From NCBI RefSeq assembly GCF_001613245.1, contig NZ_BDBZ01000037.1:62001-126000 (forward strand): a stretch of DNA of 64,000 nucleotides, given 5' to 3'. The notes beneath the pieces were generated by a model. It was not told the DNA's origin. It saw nothing but the letters and a program-made list of their open reading frames with translations, and did no database searches. Position numbers and translations under genes: made by a program. Shown piece by piece: positions 16,563-25,260 of the stretch; within the stretch, counting starts at the first letter, position 1, and each line of letters starts with the position of its first letter. Origin of the DNA: Nocardia speluncae NBRC 108251 (lineage in GTDB: Bacteria; Actinomycetota; Actinomycetes; Mycobacteriales; Mycobacteriaceae).

Positions 16563-17327
16563 CTATCGGCGTGCGTCGTTCGCGGCCGTGATGAACTCGA
16601 TCTGAGCGGGTGACGGTCCGCAGAACTCGCTTTCGATCCGGTCGGCTTCGCCGGCCTGCATCTGATACAGGCTGTCGCGCAGGCCCGCGTCACCACCGTG
16701 GAACCCTTCCACAAGCTCCATCCACTGCGCGGCCAACTGCTGCGCCCGGGTTGAGGCCGGGTCCATACCCGCGGCGATCGCCGCGTCGACCTGCGGGATG
16801 AGTTCGCCCCATTGCGCTTCGGTCTGCCGGATGCGCTGATCGCCGAGGTCCTCCCGGCGCTGCGCGAGCTGGGTCAGCTGTGCCTCGGTGAAATATTGTT
16901 TGAAGGTGTCGTCGACCATCACGGTCCTCCTGATCAATTCCAGGAAGCGTTCCGCGGATGCGTCCGGCCTACTCTCCGCCGTGGCGGCCAGGGCCTCGAC
17001 CAGGGCATGCAGGTCCCGGGTCGCGGCCAGCTGCGCGGCCAGAAAGTCGCGATGAGCAGACAGTACCCGGCTCATCGCGACGGTGCCCTCGAGCAGATCG
17101 CCGATCTGGTCCAGTCCCAGGCCCAGTTGACGCAGGGCCAGCACCTGGTAGAGGCGTTCTACGTCGCCGGCGGTGTAGAGCCGGTGGCCGGTGCCGGTGC
17201 GCTCCGCCGGGCATACCAACCCGATGCGGTCGTAGTGGTGCAGCGTGCGCACCGTCAGCCCGGCCTCGGCTGCGAGTTCACCGACTTTCCACACACGCTC
17301 GGTTTCGTGCAGGCCCATCCGTTTCAT
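16563..17327 (-). CDS. MerR-family regulator with TipAS-like ligand domain
   Basis: A 254-aa regulator. The N-terminal MerR DNA-binding domain reads VWKVGELAAEAGLTVRTLHHYDRIGL, with the wing GHRLYTAGDVERLYQVLALRQLGLGL. After a dimerisation helix, the C-terminal 130 residues (from DDTFKQYFTEAQLTQLAQRR to the GDAGLRDSLYQM region) match the TipAS antibiotic-recognition fold, which in TipA binds thiopeptides. The start at 17327 has GGAAG 6 bp upstream. A role in drug sensing is inferred from the family. Confidence 0.88.
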   Translation of the reverse strand: MKRMGLHETERVWKVGELAAEAGLTVRTLHHYDRIGLVCPAERTGTGHRLYTAGDVERLYQVLALRQLGLGLDQIGDLLEGTVAMSRVLSAHRDFLAAQLAATRDLHALVEALAATAESRPDASAERFLELIRRTVMVDDTFKQYFTEAQLTQLAQRREDLGDQRIRQTEAQWGELIPQVDAAIAAGMDPASTRAQQLAAQWMELVEGFHGGDAGLRDSLYQMQAGEADRIESEFCGPSPAQIEFITAANDARR

Positions 17328-17472
17328 CTCACTTCCACCAGCGCACCGTGCGCCGGTGTCGTCGACGGTAAAACCTGACCTTACGTCGGGTTCAAGCCGG
17401 AACACACGGATCCCTCGGGACCGGGTCCGACGTCCTCTGTCCCCACCGGAACGTGACGCCGCCCCGGCGCGA

Positions 17473-18006
17473 TCAGGGAACGAATACCTCGGTCGTTGCC
17501 GGAACACTCGGACGGTCGGTGCGCAGGGTGAGCGCGACCCGTCCCGGGCCCGAGTCCACGTGCATGAAGAACGGGCGCGAACTCGTATTGCCCGCCGGGA
17601 TGAAATGGCTCACCGAACCGCTGCGGCCGGTGTCGAGATTGCGCCAGTCGAGAATCGCCGTGACATCACAAGCCAGGAGGGTCGGGGCGAAATTACCCAG
17701 TGGGGAGAAACCCTGGGTGACCCGCAGTTCTATGGAATGCGCGGTCCCCGGGAAGACATGGTACTCAGACAACGGACCGTCGTAGGCGACTCCGGCGGCG
17801 CTCAGCATGCCGACGCAGACACCGTTGCCCAGTGTCCACGCCGGAGCCGTCCGGAACTCCGTCGTCGCGCAGGTCCTGGGTCCCACGTTCGACGCCCCGA
17901 GCTGGCAGGGATCGGCGGCAGCGGCGACACCCGGCGCGGCAACGGCCATCGCCGCACCGAAGAGTCCGGCGGCTGCTGTCGTGGCCAATTTCCGTGCGAT
18001 GGTCAT
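17473..18006 (-). CDS. small secreted protein, unknown function
   Basis: A 177-aa protein with a clear Sec signal peptide (MTIARKLATTAAAGLFGAAM, continuing to an ALA-type VAAAA cleavage region around residue 31). The mature part is about 145 residues with three Cys (positions in DPCQLG, RTCATT and LACDVT, plus GVCVGM). It is rich in small beta-type segments (SIELRVTQGF, RVALTLRTDRP). No family was recognised; it looks like a beta-sandwich exported protein seen in Nocardia. It is followed on the same strand 55 bp upstream by a lipoprotein gene. Confidence 0.65.
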   Translation of the reverse strand: MTIARKLATTAAAGLFGAAMAVAAPGVAAAADPCQLGASNVGPRTCATTEFRTAPAWTLGNGVCVGMLSAAGVAYDGPLSEYHVFPGTAHSIELRVTQGFSPLGNFAPTLLACDVTAILDWRNLDTGRSGSVSHFIPAGNTSSRPFFMHVDSGPGRVALTLRTDRPSVPATTEVFVP

Positions 18007-18061
18007 GCCCGGATGATCGTGAGCCACAGCGGAGTCATTACACCGGGGCAGGCGAGGACTG

Positions 18062-18631
18062 TCAGCCCACGGACGTGACGGTCCAGCCGGCCAGCTCGGC
18101 TTCACGAGACGGCGTCCCGTCCCACGGATGGTTCCGGAAATTCTGATCGCGGAGGTATTCCAGGTACGGCACGGGATATGAATTGACGACCCGCAACTCG
18201 TCCGTAAGCTGCCCGAGCTCGCTGTGCTTCCACAATTGTGCGATGCGGGTGGCGACAGGTCGCAGATCGTCCGGATGTGCCGCTGCGGGGGCGTCGACGC
18301 CGATGTAGAAGGCCCGCCAGCCCTCCGGCTGTCCGTGGCTCGTCACCGGACTCACCACCGTCACGCAGGCGCCGTCGGGAAGGACCGCGGTTGTCACGGC
18401 GGTCTTCAACTCCTCGAAACCCGGGGCACCGACATCCCAGACATCCGGCGCGGGACAGCCTTCGGGGACGGCCGTCGTCGAGGTCGCTGTTCCACTCGGT
18501 TCAACGGCTGCCGAGGTCGATGGTCCGGCGACGGCATCCACCTGGCCTTCCGAGCCACAGCCCGCGAGCACAACGATCCCCACGGCAGCGATCATCGAAT
18601 GCGATGCGGCACGAACTATCGAAACGGTCAT
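18062..18631 (-). CDS. predicted lipoprotein, unknown function
   Basis: A 189-aa protein starting at ATG 18631 with GGGGGAGAT directly upstream. It has a signal peptide with lipobox VLAGC (Cys near residue 21) followed by a Ser/Thr/Ala-rich linker typical of actinobacterial lipoproteins. The folded part contains two Cys (PEGCPAPDVW and PDGACVTVV) that could form a disulphide. No known domain was recognised. It is expected on the outer face of the cytoplasmic membrane. Confidence 0.7.
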   Translation of the reverse strand: MTVSIVRAASHSMIAAVGIVVLAGCGSEGQVDAVAGPSTSAAVEPSGTATSTTAVPEGCPAPDVWDVGAPGFEELKTAVTTAVLPDGACVTVVSPVTSHGQPEGWRAFYIGVDAPAAAHPDDLRPVATRIAQLWKHSELGQLTDELRVVNSYPVPYLEYLRDQNFRNHPWDGTPSREAELAGWTVTSVG

Positions 18632-18861
18632 ATCTCCCCCGATTCCGGCCGGTTCGTTTGCGGCAACAGGCCATTGCCCCGAACGAGCCGGCACCCCGGC
18701 ACCGAACCTGTTCCGGCTCAGTGGCTCCGACCTTACCGACCGGAGCATTCGCGGACAGCCCCCAATCTCGGGGGAGAGAGATCGGGATTTGCCGATGTGG
18801 CCTCGGTCCCTTGGGCAGCCGGCAGGACCATCGCAGGCCCGCGAAGTGCAGGTTCGACGGC

Positions 18862-18898
18862 GAGCAGGGCCCGCATCTCGTGGATGCGGGCCCTGCTC
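18862..18898 (-). terminator. strong hairpin after the DUF6069 gene
   Basis: Perfect 16-bp arms (18862-18877 and 18883-18898) with a 5-nt loop, 11 bp downstream of the stop of the minus-strand gene at 18910. On the plus strand it is followed by an ATTCATTCATTT stretch. Confidence 0.7.
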
Positions 18899-18909
18899 AT
18901 TCATTCATT

Positions 18910-19350
18910 TCACCCTTCGAGCAGCTTGCGGCGCACACCTTCGGTAGCGATGACGAGGGCGGGGACCAGTGTCAGGTGCGTGATCGAAAGCGCGATCGTG
19001 GATGCGGTGTCGAAGCCGGCGCTCACGGTCATGGCGATGGTGGCAACGGCGATCACCGAGCCGATCACCGCGGCGAGGCGCAACACGCCGACCCACTTGT
19101 AGGACAGCAGCACGGCCGCGCCGAGACCGATCAACATCGGAACCACGGTCATCATGACGATCCCGCCGGGGGCAACACTCTGCACCTGGCCCGCGTCGAC
19201 CATTTCGAAGGTGCCACCGGCTGCCGCGCCGATCAGCCAGACGACGAGGTTGGCCAAGAGAGCAGCACCGATCGCACCGGCGAGAGCGACGGGCCGGTTC
19301 AGTGCGGGGATGCGGGCAGCGGTGCGGGCGGTGTTGGTCGCGGTGCTCAT
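18910..19350 (-). CDS. DUF6069 family membrane protein
   Basis: A 146-aa protein with four hydrophobic helices: VALAGAIGAALLANLVVWLI, a GGIVMMTVVPMLIGLGAAVLL segment, LRLAAVIGSVIAVATIAMTV and a final LSITHLTLVPALVIATEG. This spacing and the intervening VDAGQVQSVAPGG loop match the DUF6069 family of small actinobacterial membrane proteins of unknown function. The ATG at 19350 has an ideal AGGAGG upstream. A palindromic CAATAATTG (19398-19406) lies in its promoter region. It ends just before a strong terminator. Confidence 0.8.
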   Translation of the reverse strand: MSTATNTARTAARIPALNRPVALAGAIGAALLANLVVWLIGAAAGGTFEMVDAGQVQSVAPGGIVMMTVVPMLIGLGAAVLLSYKWVGVLRLAAVIGSVIAVATIAMTVSAGFDTASTIALSITHLTLVPALVIATEGVRRKLLEG

Positions 19351-19412
19351 GATGACCTCCTGAAGCATGAAGTTCGAGTGAGACCATCGTGAAACCTCAA
19401 TAATTGTTCAGG

Positions 19413-20006
19413 TCAATGCGATCGAATCGCAGTGTGGCGTAGATCACTCGACGAGGCAGAGACTTTGGTCGACTCGAGGAAGGCCCGGATAGCGGTATCG
19501 GCCGCCGCGCGGCCCTTCTCGCCGGTGATCGCGAGCTCGAACAACAATCCGCGGGCCATCGCCAGTGCCATCTGCGCCCGAAGGGCCGCTACATCCGGTT
19601 CGTGACCTGCCCGGATGAACAAGGTGGTCAACACCTCCCGCCACTGCCCGATCCACTGCCGCAGTGGCACCGCCCACGATTTTCCCTGCATGGCGGCCGC
19701 CGCCACCTCAAAGAACAACGGCGCCACCAATGTCGCCTCACCGGCGATCCGGTCCCAGAACGCGTACGCGGCACGGTAGGGATCGGCGCTGGATTCGAGC
19801 AGTTCGGCCAGCACAAGATTCTGCCGGCCCCACGTGGCGGTGACAACGGCTTCCAGCAGCCCGTCACGAGACCCGAAGTGGTAGTGCAACATTCGATGAC
19901 TCGTACCCACCCCCTCGGCTACCGTGCGCATACTCGTATCCCCGACACCGTTGGCCGCGAACCAGACGACCACCCGTTCCAGCAGTGCCTCTCGCGCGGT
20001 TGTCAT
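19413..20006 (-). CDS. TetR-family transcriptional regulator
   Basis: A 197-aa regulator starting MTTAREALLERVVVWFAANG with an HTH (TSMRTVAEGVGTSHRMLHYHFGSRDGLLEAVV). Its ATG overlaps the stop of the upstream monooxygenase gene (ATGA at 20003-20006), so it is translated from the same message. It is therefore positioned to control the monooxygenase and the divergent old-yellow-enzyme gene. The likely operator is the palindrome at 21664-21681. The ligand is probably a substrate of the flavoprotein, which is an inference. Confidence 0.9.
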   Translation of the reverse strand: MTTAREALLERVVVWFAANGVGDTSMRTVAEGVGTSHRMLHYHFGSRDGLLEAVVTATWGRQNLVLAELLESSADPYRAAYAFWDRIAGEATLVAPLFFEVAAAAMQGKSWAVPLRQWIGQWREVLTTLFIRAGHEPDVAALRAQMALAMARGLLFELAITGEKGRAAADTAIRAFLESTKVSASSSDLRHTAIRSH

Positions 20007-21523
20007 ACCGGCTGTCCGGCACCGGTGAACGCAGCGGCCACACGGCGAGCCTCGGCGCCGTCACTGCCCCGATACGCCACGTATCCGTCGGGCCGGATCA
20101 GCACATATCCCCCGCGGCGCAGACCGTACCTCTCGCCGGCCGCGCCTGTCGGGTCCGTCTCGTCGTCGATCCGCACCTCGACCGCTCCGCTCACCGAATA
20201 CGGCGCGCCCCCGCCTTCGTTCCCCGTTTCGGTCACGTCGGCCGCACCGAAGACGAGCAGGGTGAAATGGTCGACACCGAGCCGGTCGTACACCGTTCCA
20301 CCGGCGAGGGGGGCATCGGGCGCTCGATCACCGATCCGCGGGCCCTGCGCGCGTGGCCACCCCCGGCCGCGGCCATAGCCGATGTCCAGCTGCGAATTCT
20401 GGCGGCTTGCTTGCCGAGCGGCGCCCGGCACGCGGGAGCCGTACCGGAGCAGCGCATCACGAAGAGCTCGGGCGACCGGATTGCGCAGCGCATACAACCG
20501 CCGGCGGCTCTCGACATCGCGGATGATTGCCGCCGCGACCGGACGCCGTTCGGTTTCGTAGGCGGCGAGCAGATCCACCGGCGCACCGTGTTCGACACGC
20601 GCCAGCCGCCACGCCAGGCCGACGGCGTCCTGGATACCGAGATTCATCCCTTGGCCTCCGAAGGGTGGGAATACATGGGCGGCATCGCCTGCCAGAAAGA
20701 CCCTGCCCCGGCGGTATCGGGCAGCGAGACCCACCCGGGTGCGATAGATCGAGGTCCACTGCACCTCGGTGATCCGCGTCCGGCTCGGACCGCGTTCGCC
20801 GAGAAGTGCTTGCAGCTCGGCGGTGCCCGGTCCGGGCCGTTCGGCCAGGGGCCGGGTATCGGTCATATCGGCGAATATCCGCCAGAGCTCGTCAGCGCCT
20901 GGAAGACGCATGAGCATGAAGGGGCCGGCCGGTCCCAGCCACATGGCACTGTCCTGGAACGGCGGCCGCTGGTCGAGGACGATATCGGCCAGGTAATAGG
21001 TTTCGCCGGTTTCGCGGCCGGCCAGTTCGATGCCGAGTTCCTCGCGCACCCGGCTGCGCGACCCGTCCGCGCCGATCAGCCACTCGGCCGATATTTCGCG
21101 ACCGTCGGCGAGCGTGACCTCCACGGTGTTTTCCCCCTGGGTCACCGTCTGCACCTGCGCCCCGGTCTCGATCTCGACACCCGCCGCACGCAGCCGGTCG
21201 CGCAGAATATCCTCCAGGCCCGACTGGGGAAGCACGTAGGTGTAGGGGTACGGGCTCTGCGGGGGAACCCAGGTGAACCGTGAGAGTTCGGTATCGCCGC
21301 GCATCATCGAGGCACCCGAGAGGCGGTAGGCGACGCGTTCGATATCCTCGGCCACCCCCATTCCCGCCAGCAACTCCATCGAACGCGCCTGCAATCCGAG
21401 CGCCCGTGAACTGCCGCTGGGCTGCGCGCGGCGCTCCAGTACGCGGCACTCGACCCCGTTCGCGGCGAGGACGAGCGCGGCGACCATCCCTGTCGGGCCG
21501 GCTCCGGCAATGAGAACACTCAT
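20003..21523 (-). CDS. FAD-dependent aromatic hydroxylase-type monooxygenase
   Basis: A 506-aa class A flavoprotein monooxygenase (PheA/TfdB/UbiH type). It starts MSVLIAGAGPTGMVAALVLA with the GxGxxG FAD motif and E/R pair, and has the second FAD motif GRVFLAGDAAHVFPPFGGQG and the DG-motif WLIGADGSRSRVRE. A C-terminal thioredoxin-like extension (FTLLVFGAAD to GYVLIRPDGYVAYRG) is normal for this subfamily. These enzymes hydroxylate phenols, polyketides or rifamycin-like compounds using NAD(P)H. The ATG at 21523 has GGAAGTG upstream. It is co-transcribed with the overlapping TetR gene. Confidence 0.92.
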   Translation of the reverse strand: MSVLIAGAGPTGMVAALVLAANGVECRVLERRAQPSGSSRALGLQARSMELLAGMGVAEDIERVAYRLSGASMMRGDTELSRFTWVPPQSPYPYTYVLPQSGLEDILRDRLRAAGVEIETGAQVQTVTQGENTVEVTLADGREISAEWLIGADGSRSRVREELGIELAGRETGETYYLADIVLDQRPPFQDSAMWLGPAGPFMLMRLPGADELWRIFADMTDTRPLAERPGPGTAELQALLGERGPSRTRITEVQWTSIYRTRVGLAARYRRGRVFLAGDAAHVFPPFGGQGMNLGIQDAVGLAWRLARVEHGAPVDLLAAYETERRPVAAAIIRDVESRRRLYALRNPVARALRDALLRYGSRVPGAARQASRQNSQLDIGYGRGRGWPRAQGPRIGDRAPDAPLAGGTVYDRLGVDHFTLLVFGAADVTETGNEGGGAPYSVSGAVEVRIDDETDPTGAAGERYGLRRGGYVLIRPDGYVAYRGSDGAEARRVAAAFTGAGQPV

Positions 21524-21663
21524 TTGTGGCACTTCCTGTCTCGTAGCTCCTGCGATGACCACAGGCATGAGCCGGCGGCGCGGTTCGCCCCGGCGGCCCG
21601 GATCGGCGCCGGATTCGGGTCATGACCGCTCCGGGTGGGGGCTGCCGATCGCCCCTCGCACTC

Positions 21664-21681
21664 ATGTACCAAATGGTACAT
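21664..21681. promoter_or_regulatory. palindromic operator candidate between monooxygenase and OYE genes
   Basis: The sequence ATGTACCA-AA-TGGTACAT is a perfect 8-bp-arm palindrome with a 2-nt spacer, placed about 140 bp from each of the two divergent starts. Size and symmetry fit a TetR-type operator, and the TetR gene of this locus is co-transcribed with the monooxygenase. Confidence 0.65.
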
Positions 21682-21822
21682 CGCGAGCGCGTGGGTGGGT
21701 AGTGATCGAGGTAGCCCACACCGCTCCGATCGAAGGCGCGGCTACCAGCCTGACGACGCCCACTCCTGCCGCCGCCGAGGAGAATGCGTCACACCACGGA
21801 ATAGCCGCCCGATCGGAGGGCG

Positions 21823-22965
21823 TTGAACCCACCCGTGACCGATACATCGCCAGCTGTGGACGCCCTGTTCGAACCCTTCGAGGTGAAATCGCTGCACCTG
21901 CGCAATCGCTTCGCGATGGCGCCGATGACCCGGATGTTCTCGCCGGACGGGATCCCCACCGCGGAGGTCGCCGAGTACTACCGGCGGCGCGCCGCGGGCG
22001 GTGTGGGGCTGATCATCACCGAGGGCACCTACATCCCCGATCCCGCCGCCGGGCCCGATACCGCGGTGCCGCGCCATTACGGGGACCAGAGCCTCGCCGG
22101 CTGGAAATCGGTGGTCGACGCGGTGCACAGCGAGGGCGGGCAGATCATCCCGCAGCTGTGGCATCTCGGTATCGGTCGCGGTGACGCACCCGAGCTGAAT
22201 CCCGAGGTCGAGTCCGTCAGCCCGTCCGGGCTCGGACTCGACGGCACCCCGGCCGGTCGCGCATTGACCGCGGCCGACCTCGAGGCGTTGCGCGACGCCT
22301 GGGTCACCGCCGCCCTCAACGCGAAGGCCACCGGATTCGACGGTATCGAACTGCATGGCGCACACGGCTATCTGCTCGACCAATTCTTCTGGGAGCGCAC
22401 GAATCTCCGGTCCGACACCTACGGTGGCTCGCTCGAGGCCCGGGTTCGTTTTCCCGCCGAGGTCGTCGCGGCGATCCGCGAGGCCGTCGGACCGGATCTG
22501 GCGATCGTGTACCGGTATTCGCAGTGGAAATCCAGCGACTACAACGCGCGGATCGCGGCGGATCCCGGCGAACTCGCCCGCGTACTGACCCCGCTCGTCG
22601 ACGCAGGTGTCGATGTTCTGCACTCGTCCACACGCAGGTACTGGGAGCCGGCGTTCCCCGAATTGCCCGGCGCCGATGGCGAACTGGGCCTGGCCGGCTG
22701 GACCAAGAAGGTCACCGGACTGCCCACGATCACCGTCGGTTCCGTCGGTCTCGACAAGGTGTTCACCACAACCTTCTCCGGTAAGGGCGATTCGAACGTT
22801 GCCGGCATCGATCGGCTACTGGAACAGCACGCAAGCGGGGAATTCGATCTCGTCGCCGTCGGCCGTGCCCTGCTCGCCGACCCTGAATGGGTCCGGAAAC
22901 TGCGCGAAGGGCGAAGCGACGAACATATCGCCTACCGGCAGGAACACCAGCAGACGCTGGTTTAG
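21823..22965 (+). CDS. old yellow enzyme family alkene reductase (NADH:flavin oxidoreductase)
   Basis: A 380-aa TIM-barrel flavoprotein. Family features in order are LFEPFEVKSLHLRNRFAMAP with MTRMFSPDG, YYRRRAAGGVGLIITEGTYI, QIIPQLWHLG, then GFDGIELHGAHGYLLDQFF, the NLRSDTYGGSLEARVRF phosphate/FMN loop and VAVGRALLADPEW. It should use FMN and NAD(P)H to reduce activated C=C bonds. The start is uncertain: TTG 21823 close to a GGAGGG, or GTG 21835. It is divergent from the monooxygenase/TetR pair with a shared operator-like palindrome. Confidence 0.9.
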   Translation: MNPPVTDTSPAVDALFEPFEVKSLHLRNRFAMAPMTRMFSPDGIPTAEVAEYYRRRAAGGVGLIITEGTYIPDPAAGPDTAVPRHYGDQSLAGWKSVVDAVHSEGGQIIPQLWHLGIGRGDAPELNPEVESVSPSGLGLDGTPAGRALTAADLEALRDAWVTAALNAKATGFDGIELHGAHGYLLDQFFWERTNLRSDTYGGSLEARVRFPAEVVAAIREAVGPDLAIVYRYSQWKSSDYNARIAADPGELARVLTPLVDAGVDVLHSSTRRYWEPAFPELPGADGELGLAGWTKKVTGLPTITVGSVGLDKVFTTTFSGKGDSNVAGIDRLLEQHASGEFDLVAVGRALLADPEWVRKLREGRSDEHIAYRQEHQQTLV

Positions 22966-23048
22966 TACATCGCGTTCCGCCCCGGCCATGGGCCCTTCTA
23001 CGCCCGGCATCCGGGCTGGCCGTTCCGACGGCCCGGAGTCCTCGAGTA

Positions 23049-23067
23049 CCCGGTCGTTGCGACCGGG
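23049..23067. terminator. hairpin between convergent genes
   Basis: CCCGGTCG-TTG-CGACCGGG, a perfect 8-bp stem with a 3-nt loop. It lies between the OYE gene (stop 22965) and the convergent lipoprotein gene (stop 23081). A smaller 6-bp hairpin precedes it at 23002-23016. Confidence 0.6.
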
Positions 23068-23080
23068 CGCACCGGCGCGG

Positions 23081-23524
23081 TCAGCCCCAATAGGCGAAGC
23101 TGCAGGTCGCATTGACGTCGGTCCCGAGATCCACCAATCTGTTGCCGTCCATGATGATCGCGCATACCGGTGTGCCCTCGACGATGACATAGGACGTCAG
23201 CCGGTCGTAGACCGGATAGTCCTTCGTCCACGGCAGCGTCTCCGCCGTTTCGACCTGCTCGGCCCCGCCGTTGATCGAATAGCGGATCGTCACCGGACCG
23301 GTGCCACCTCTCACCTCCATCGTCGCGGTACCGACGGGTGCGCCGGTCGGCTTCGGGGTTTCGGTAGATCTCGACGTCTCCACCGATTCGGTCGTGGTTG
23401 CCGGTGTGGACGGTTCCGCCGAGGTGCGGGCGGTACCGGAGTCCGCACATCCGGTCAGCACGGCCGCGGTGACGGCCGCGCCGGCGAAAAGGGCGGTGCA
23501 TCTGTGAACTGAAGAGGTGAACAT
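23081..23524 (-). CDS. MmpS-like lipoprotein
   Basis: A 147-aa protein with a signal peptide and a VLTGC lipobox, then a Thr/Ser/Pro-rich linker and a small beta domain: TATMEVRGGTGPVTIRYSIN, then a LPWTKDYPVYD segment, VEGTPVCAIIMDG and TCSFAYWG. The 'V.I.YS.NGG ... LPW' pattern and final Cys pair resemble the periplasmic domain of MmpS transport-accessory proteins of mycolic-acid bacteria. No mmpL partner is present, so the family assignment is tentative. The start at 23524 was chosen at the signal peptide. Confidence 0.65.
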   Translation of the reverse strand: MFTSSVHRCTALFAGAAVTAAVLTGCADSGTARTSAEPSTPATTTESVETSRSTETPKPTGAPVGTATMEVRGGTGPVTIRYSINGGAEQVETAETLPWTKDYPVYDRLTSYVIVEGTPVCAIIMDGNRLVDLGTDVNATCSFAYWG

Positions 23525-23705
23525 CTTTCCAGGCTGGCGCACGGGTCCGCTGACCACATGGGTAGCAATACCCGACTGCGTGAGTATGTTCGCCCGGTCC
23601 TGTTAACGCCGTCCGGGAAACAGCCGAAACCCGAGGTGCGCTTGCACAGGTGCGTAATCCACAGCGAACATCGACGGGACTTCGGTTCCACGGGGAGGCA
23701 CGGGG

Positions 23706-24164
23706 ATGGAACCACAGTGGGCCGGCGGTCATTTCCTGGTGGGTGATGCCGAGCGGGAACATGCGGTCGAGGCGCTGAAACAGAGTTTTCAGGCCGGGCG
23801 GATCACCGCCGACGAGCTGTCGGATCGCATCGGGCATGCGTTGAGTGCGCGGACCGCAGCCGATCTCGATCGCACGATGACCGGACTGCCGTGGGCCCGG
23901 ACCGGGACACCGGTACATCCGAATATCCCCGGCTACGGGAGTTACCCCGCGCCGCCCGTCCGGCAACAACGCGAACTGGGGATCATCGCCTTGGTACTCG
24001 GTGTCTGCGGAGTCCTCTGCGGCTTGACGGCGATACCGGCGGTGGTCCTCGGCGTCGTCGCCTTGACCATGAACACCGAGCGAGAGGACAAGGGATTCGC
24101 CATCGCCGGTGCCGCACTGGGAATCATCTGGACGGTGGGCTTCGGCTGGTGGCTCCTCAGTTGA
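23706..24164 (+). CDS. DUF1707/DUF4190 domain membrane protein
   Basis: A 152-aa protein. The N-terminal DUF1707 domain is recognisable by LVGDAEREHAVEALKQSFQAGRI and LSDRIGHALSARTAADLDR with GLP at its end. After a proline-rich linker come two transmembrane helices (LGIIALVLGVCGVLCGL and GFAIAGAALGIIWTVGF) of the DUF4190 type. GGAGG lies 7 bp before the ATG at 23706. The function of this common actinobacterial architecture is unknown. It is divergent from the MmpS-like gene and convergent with the broken hydrolase gene. Confidence 0.85.
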   Translation: MEPQWAGGHFLVGDAEREHAVEALKQSFQAGRITADELSDRIGHALSARTAADLDRTMTGLPWARTGTPVHPNIPGYGSYPAPPVRQQRELGIIALVLGVCGVLCGLTAIPAVVLGVVALTMNTEREDKGFAIAGAALGIIWTVGFGWWLLS

Positions 24165-24176
24165 CCCGCCGAACCC

Positions 24177-24213
24177 CGGTGTGCGGTGCGGCAAGAAGCC
24201 GCACCGCACACCG
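24177..24213. terminator. strong bidirectional terminator hairpin
   Basis: Perfect 16-bp arms (24177-24192 and 24198-24213) with an AAGAA loop. It sits in the 56-bp gap between two convergent genes and starts 12 bp after the plus-strand stop. Confidence 0.8.
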
Positions 24214-24220
24214 AGCCCGA

Positions 24221-25095
24221 TCAGTCTGCCCGGGTCAGCAACCGCGCGACCTCCGCGCTGTGATGGATGAACCCGGCATGGCTGGTGTCCAGCGTATGCA
24301 CCGAGAACTTGTTACCGGGGGTCAGGGCGTCAGCGTCGGCGATGATCCGGTCCTGCATCGCGATCGGCAGGGAGCGATCCTCGGTGAGCCGCACGAACAT
24401 CCGCGGGATCCGGCCCCAGCTATCGGGGTTCGCGGTGGCGTGCGCAACCATTACTTGGATCGACTCGTCGGGTTGCAGGATATTCAGGAAGGCCATGAAT
24501 TCCGCGTCCGACCGGTCGGCCATGGTGGCTTCCTTCAACGCCCGCAGCATTTCCGGGTCCGCGGTCCGGTAGTTCGCGCGACCGGCGCCGAGAACGGCGG
24601 GGTCGCCGATATTCAGCGGAGCCAGTCCGGGCAGCAGGCTGTCCGCGAACTCGGGTTCGGACATGTAGGCCACCGGGCTCGGCCGGGTGGTACATGCCCA
24701 CGCCGAGATGTACACCAGCCCGTCCACGAGTTCCGGCAGGCGGTCGGCCGTGCCGGTGATCGTGACCCCGCCCAGGCTGGCGCCCACCAGGATCACCGGC
24801 CCGTGCTCACGCAACCGGGTCACCACCTCGGCAACACGGTCCACGTTGTCGTCGAGGGTCACCCCGGCCAGGGTCGATGCCGTATCGGCGAGTGCCACCA
24901 GGTCCTGCGGCGATTGATACGACACCGGGTATTGGGCTTCGAGACCGTGGCCCGGGAGGTCCACGGCGTAGGAGCGGTGCCCGAGCAACGCCAATTCGCG
25001 TTGCAGGGGCGCCCCATGAACGAACTACTGCCGGATCCGTGTACGAGCACGAAGGTCGGGCTCATAGCGGAGTTCACAGAGGGATACGCAGACAT
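24221..25095 (-). pseudogene. alpha/beta hydrolase with a one-base frameshift near its start
   Basis: The gene begins at ATG 25095 (AAGGA ribosome-binding site) with MSAYPSVNSAMSPTFVLVHG and the oxyanion glycine motif HGSGSSSFM. It then runs into a wrong frame at a GGGG run (plus-strand CCCC at 25012-25015). One base away, the expected continuation APLQRELALLGHRSYAVDLPGHG stays open to the stop at 24221 and contains the nucleophile elbow VGASLGG and the catalytic His in DTSHAGF. Restoring one G gives about 291 aa, a normal length. It is either a sequencing error in the homopolymer or a recent inactivation; the rest shows no decay. Confidence 0.75.
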
Positions 25096-25260
25096 GGTGA
25101 CGTCCTTCGCAGAGAAGTTCACTACCCGTCGGCGACACGTCTACCCGCAACTCTCGGCGGTTGGGAATAGAGTCCGGCCGCTCAGGCCGACGGAGCGCGC
25201 CGACTACTCGGGGCGCAGGCGCACGAAGAACAAAAGCATGTGCGGCAGTCTACATACCGC

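Noticed and set aside
24859..25122. An independent 87-residue protein MNFSAKDVTM...
   Set aside because: Its first part is the true start of the frameshifted hydrolase and the rest is out-of-frame translation (Arg/Trp-rich).
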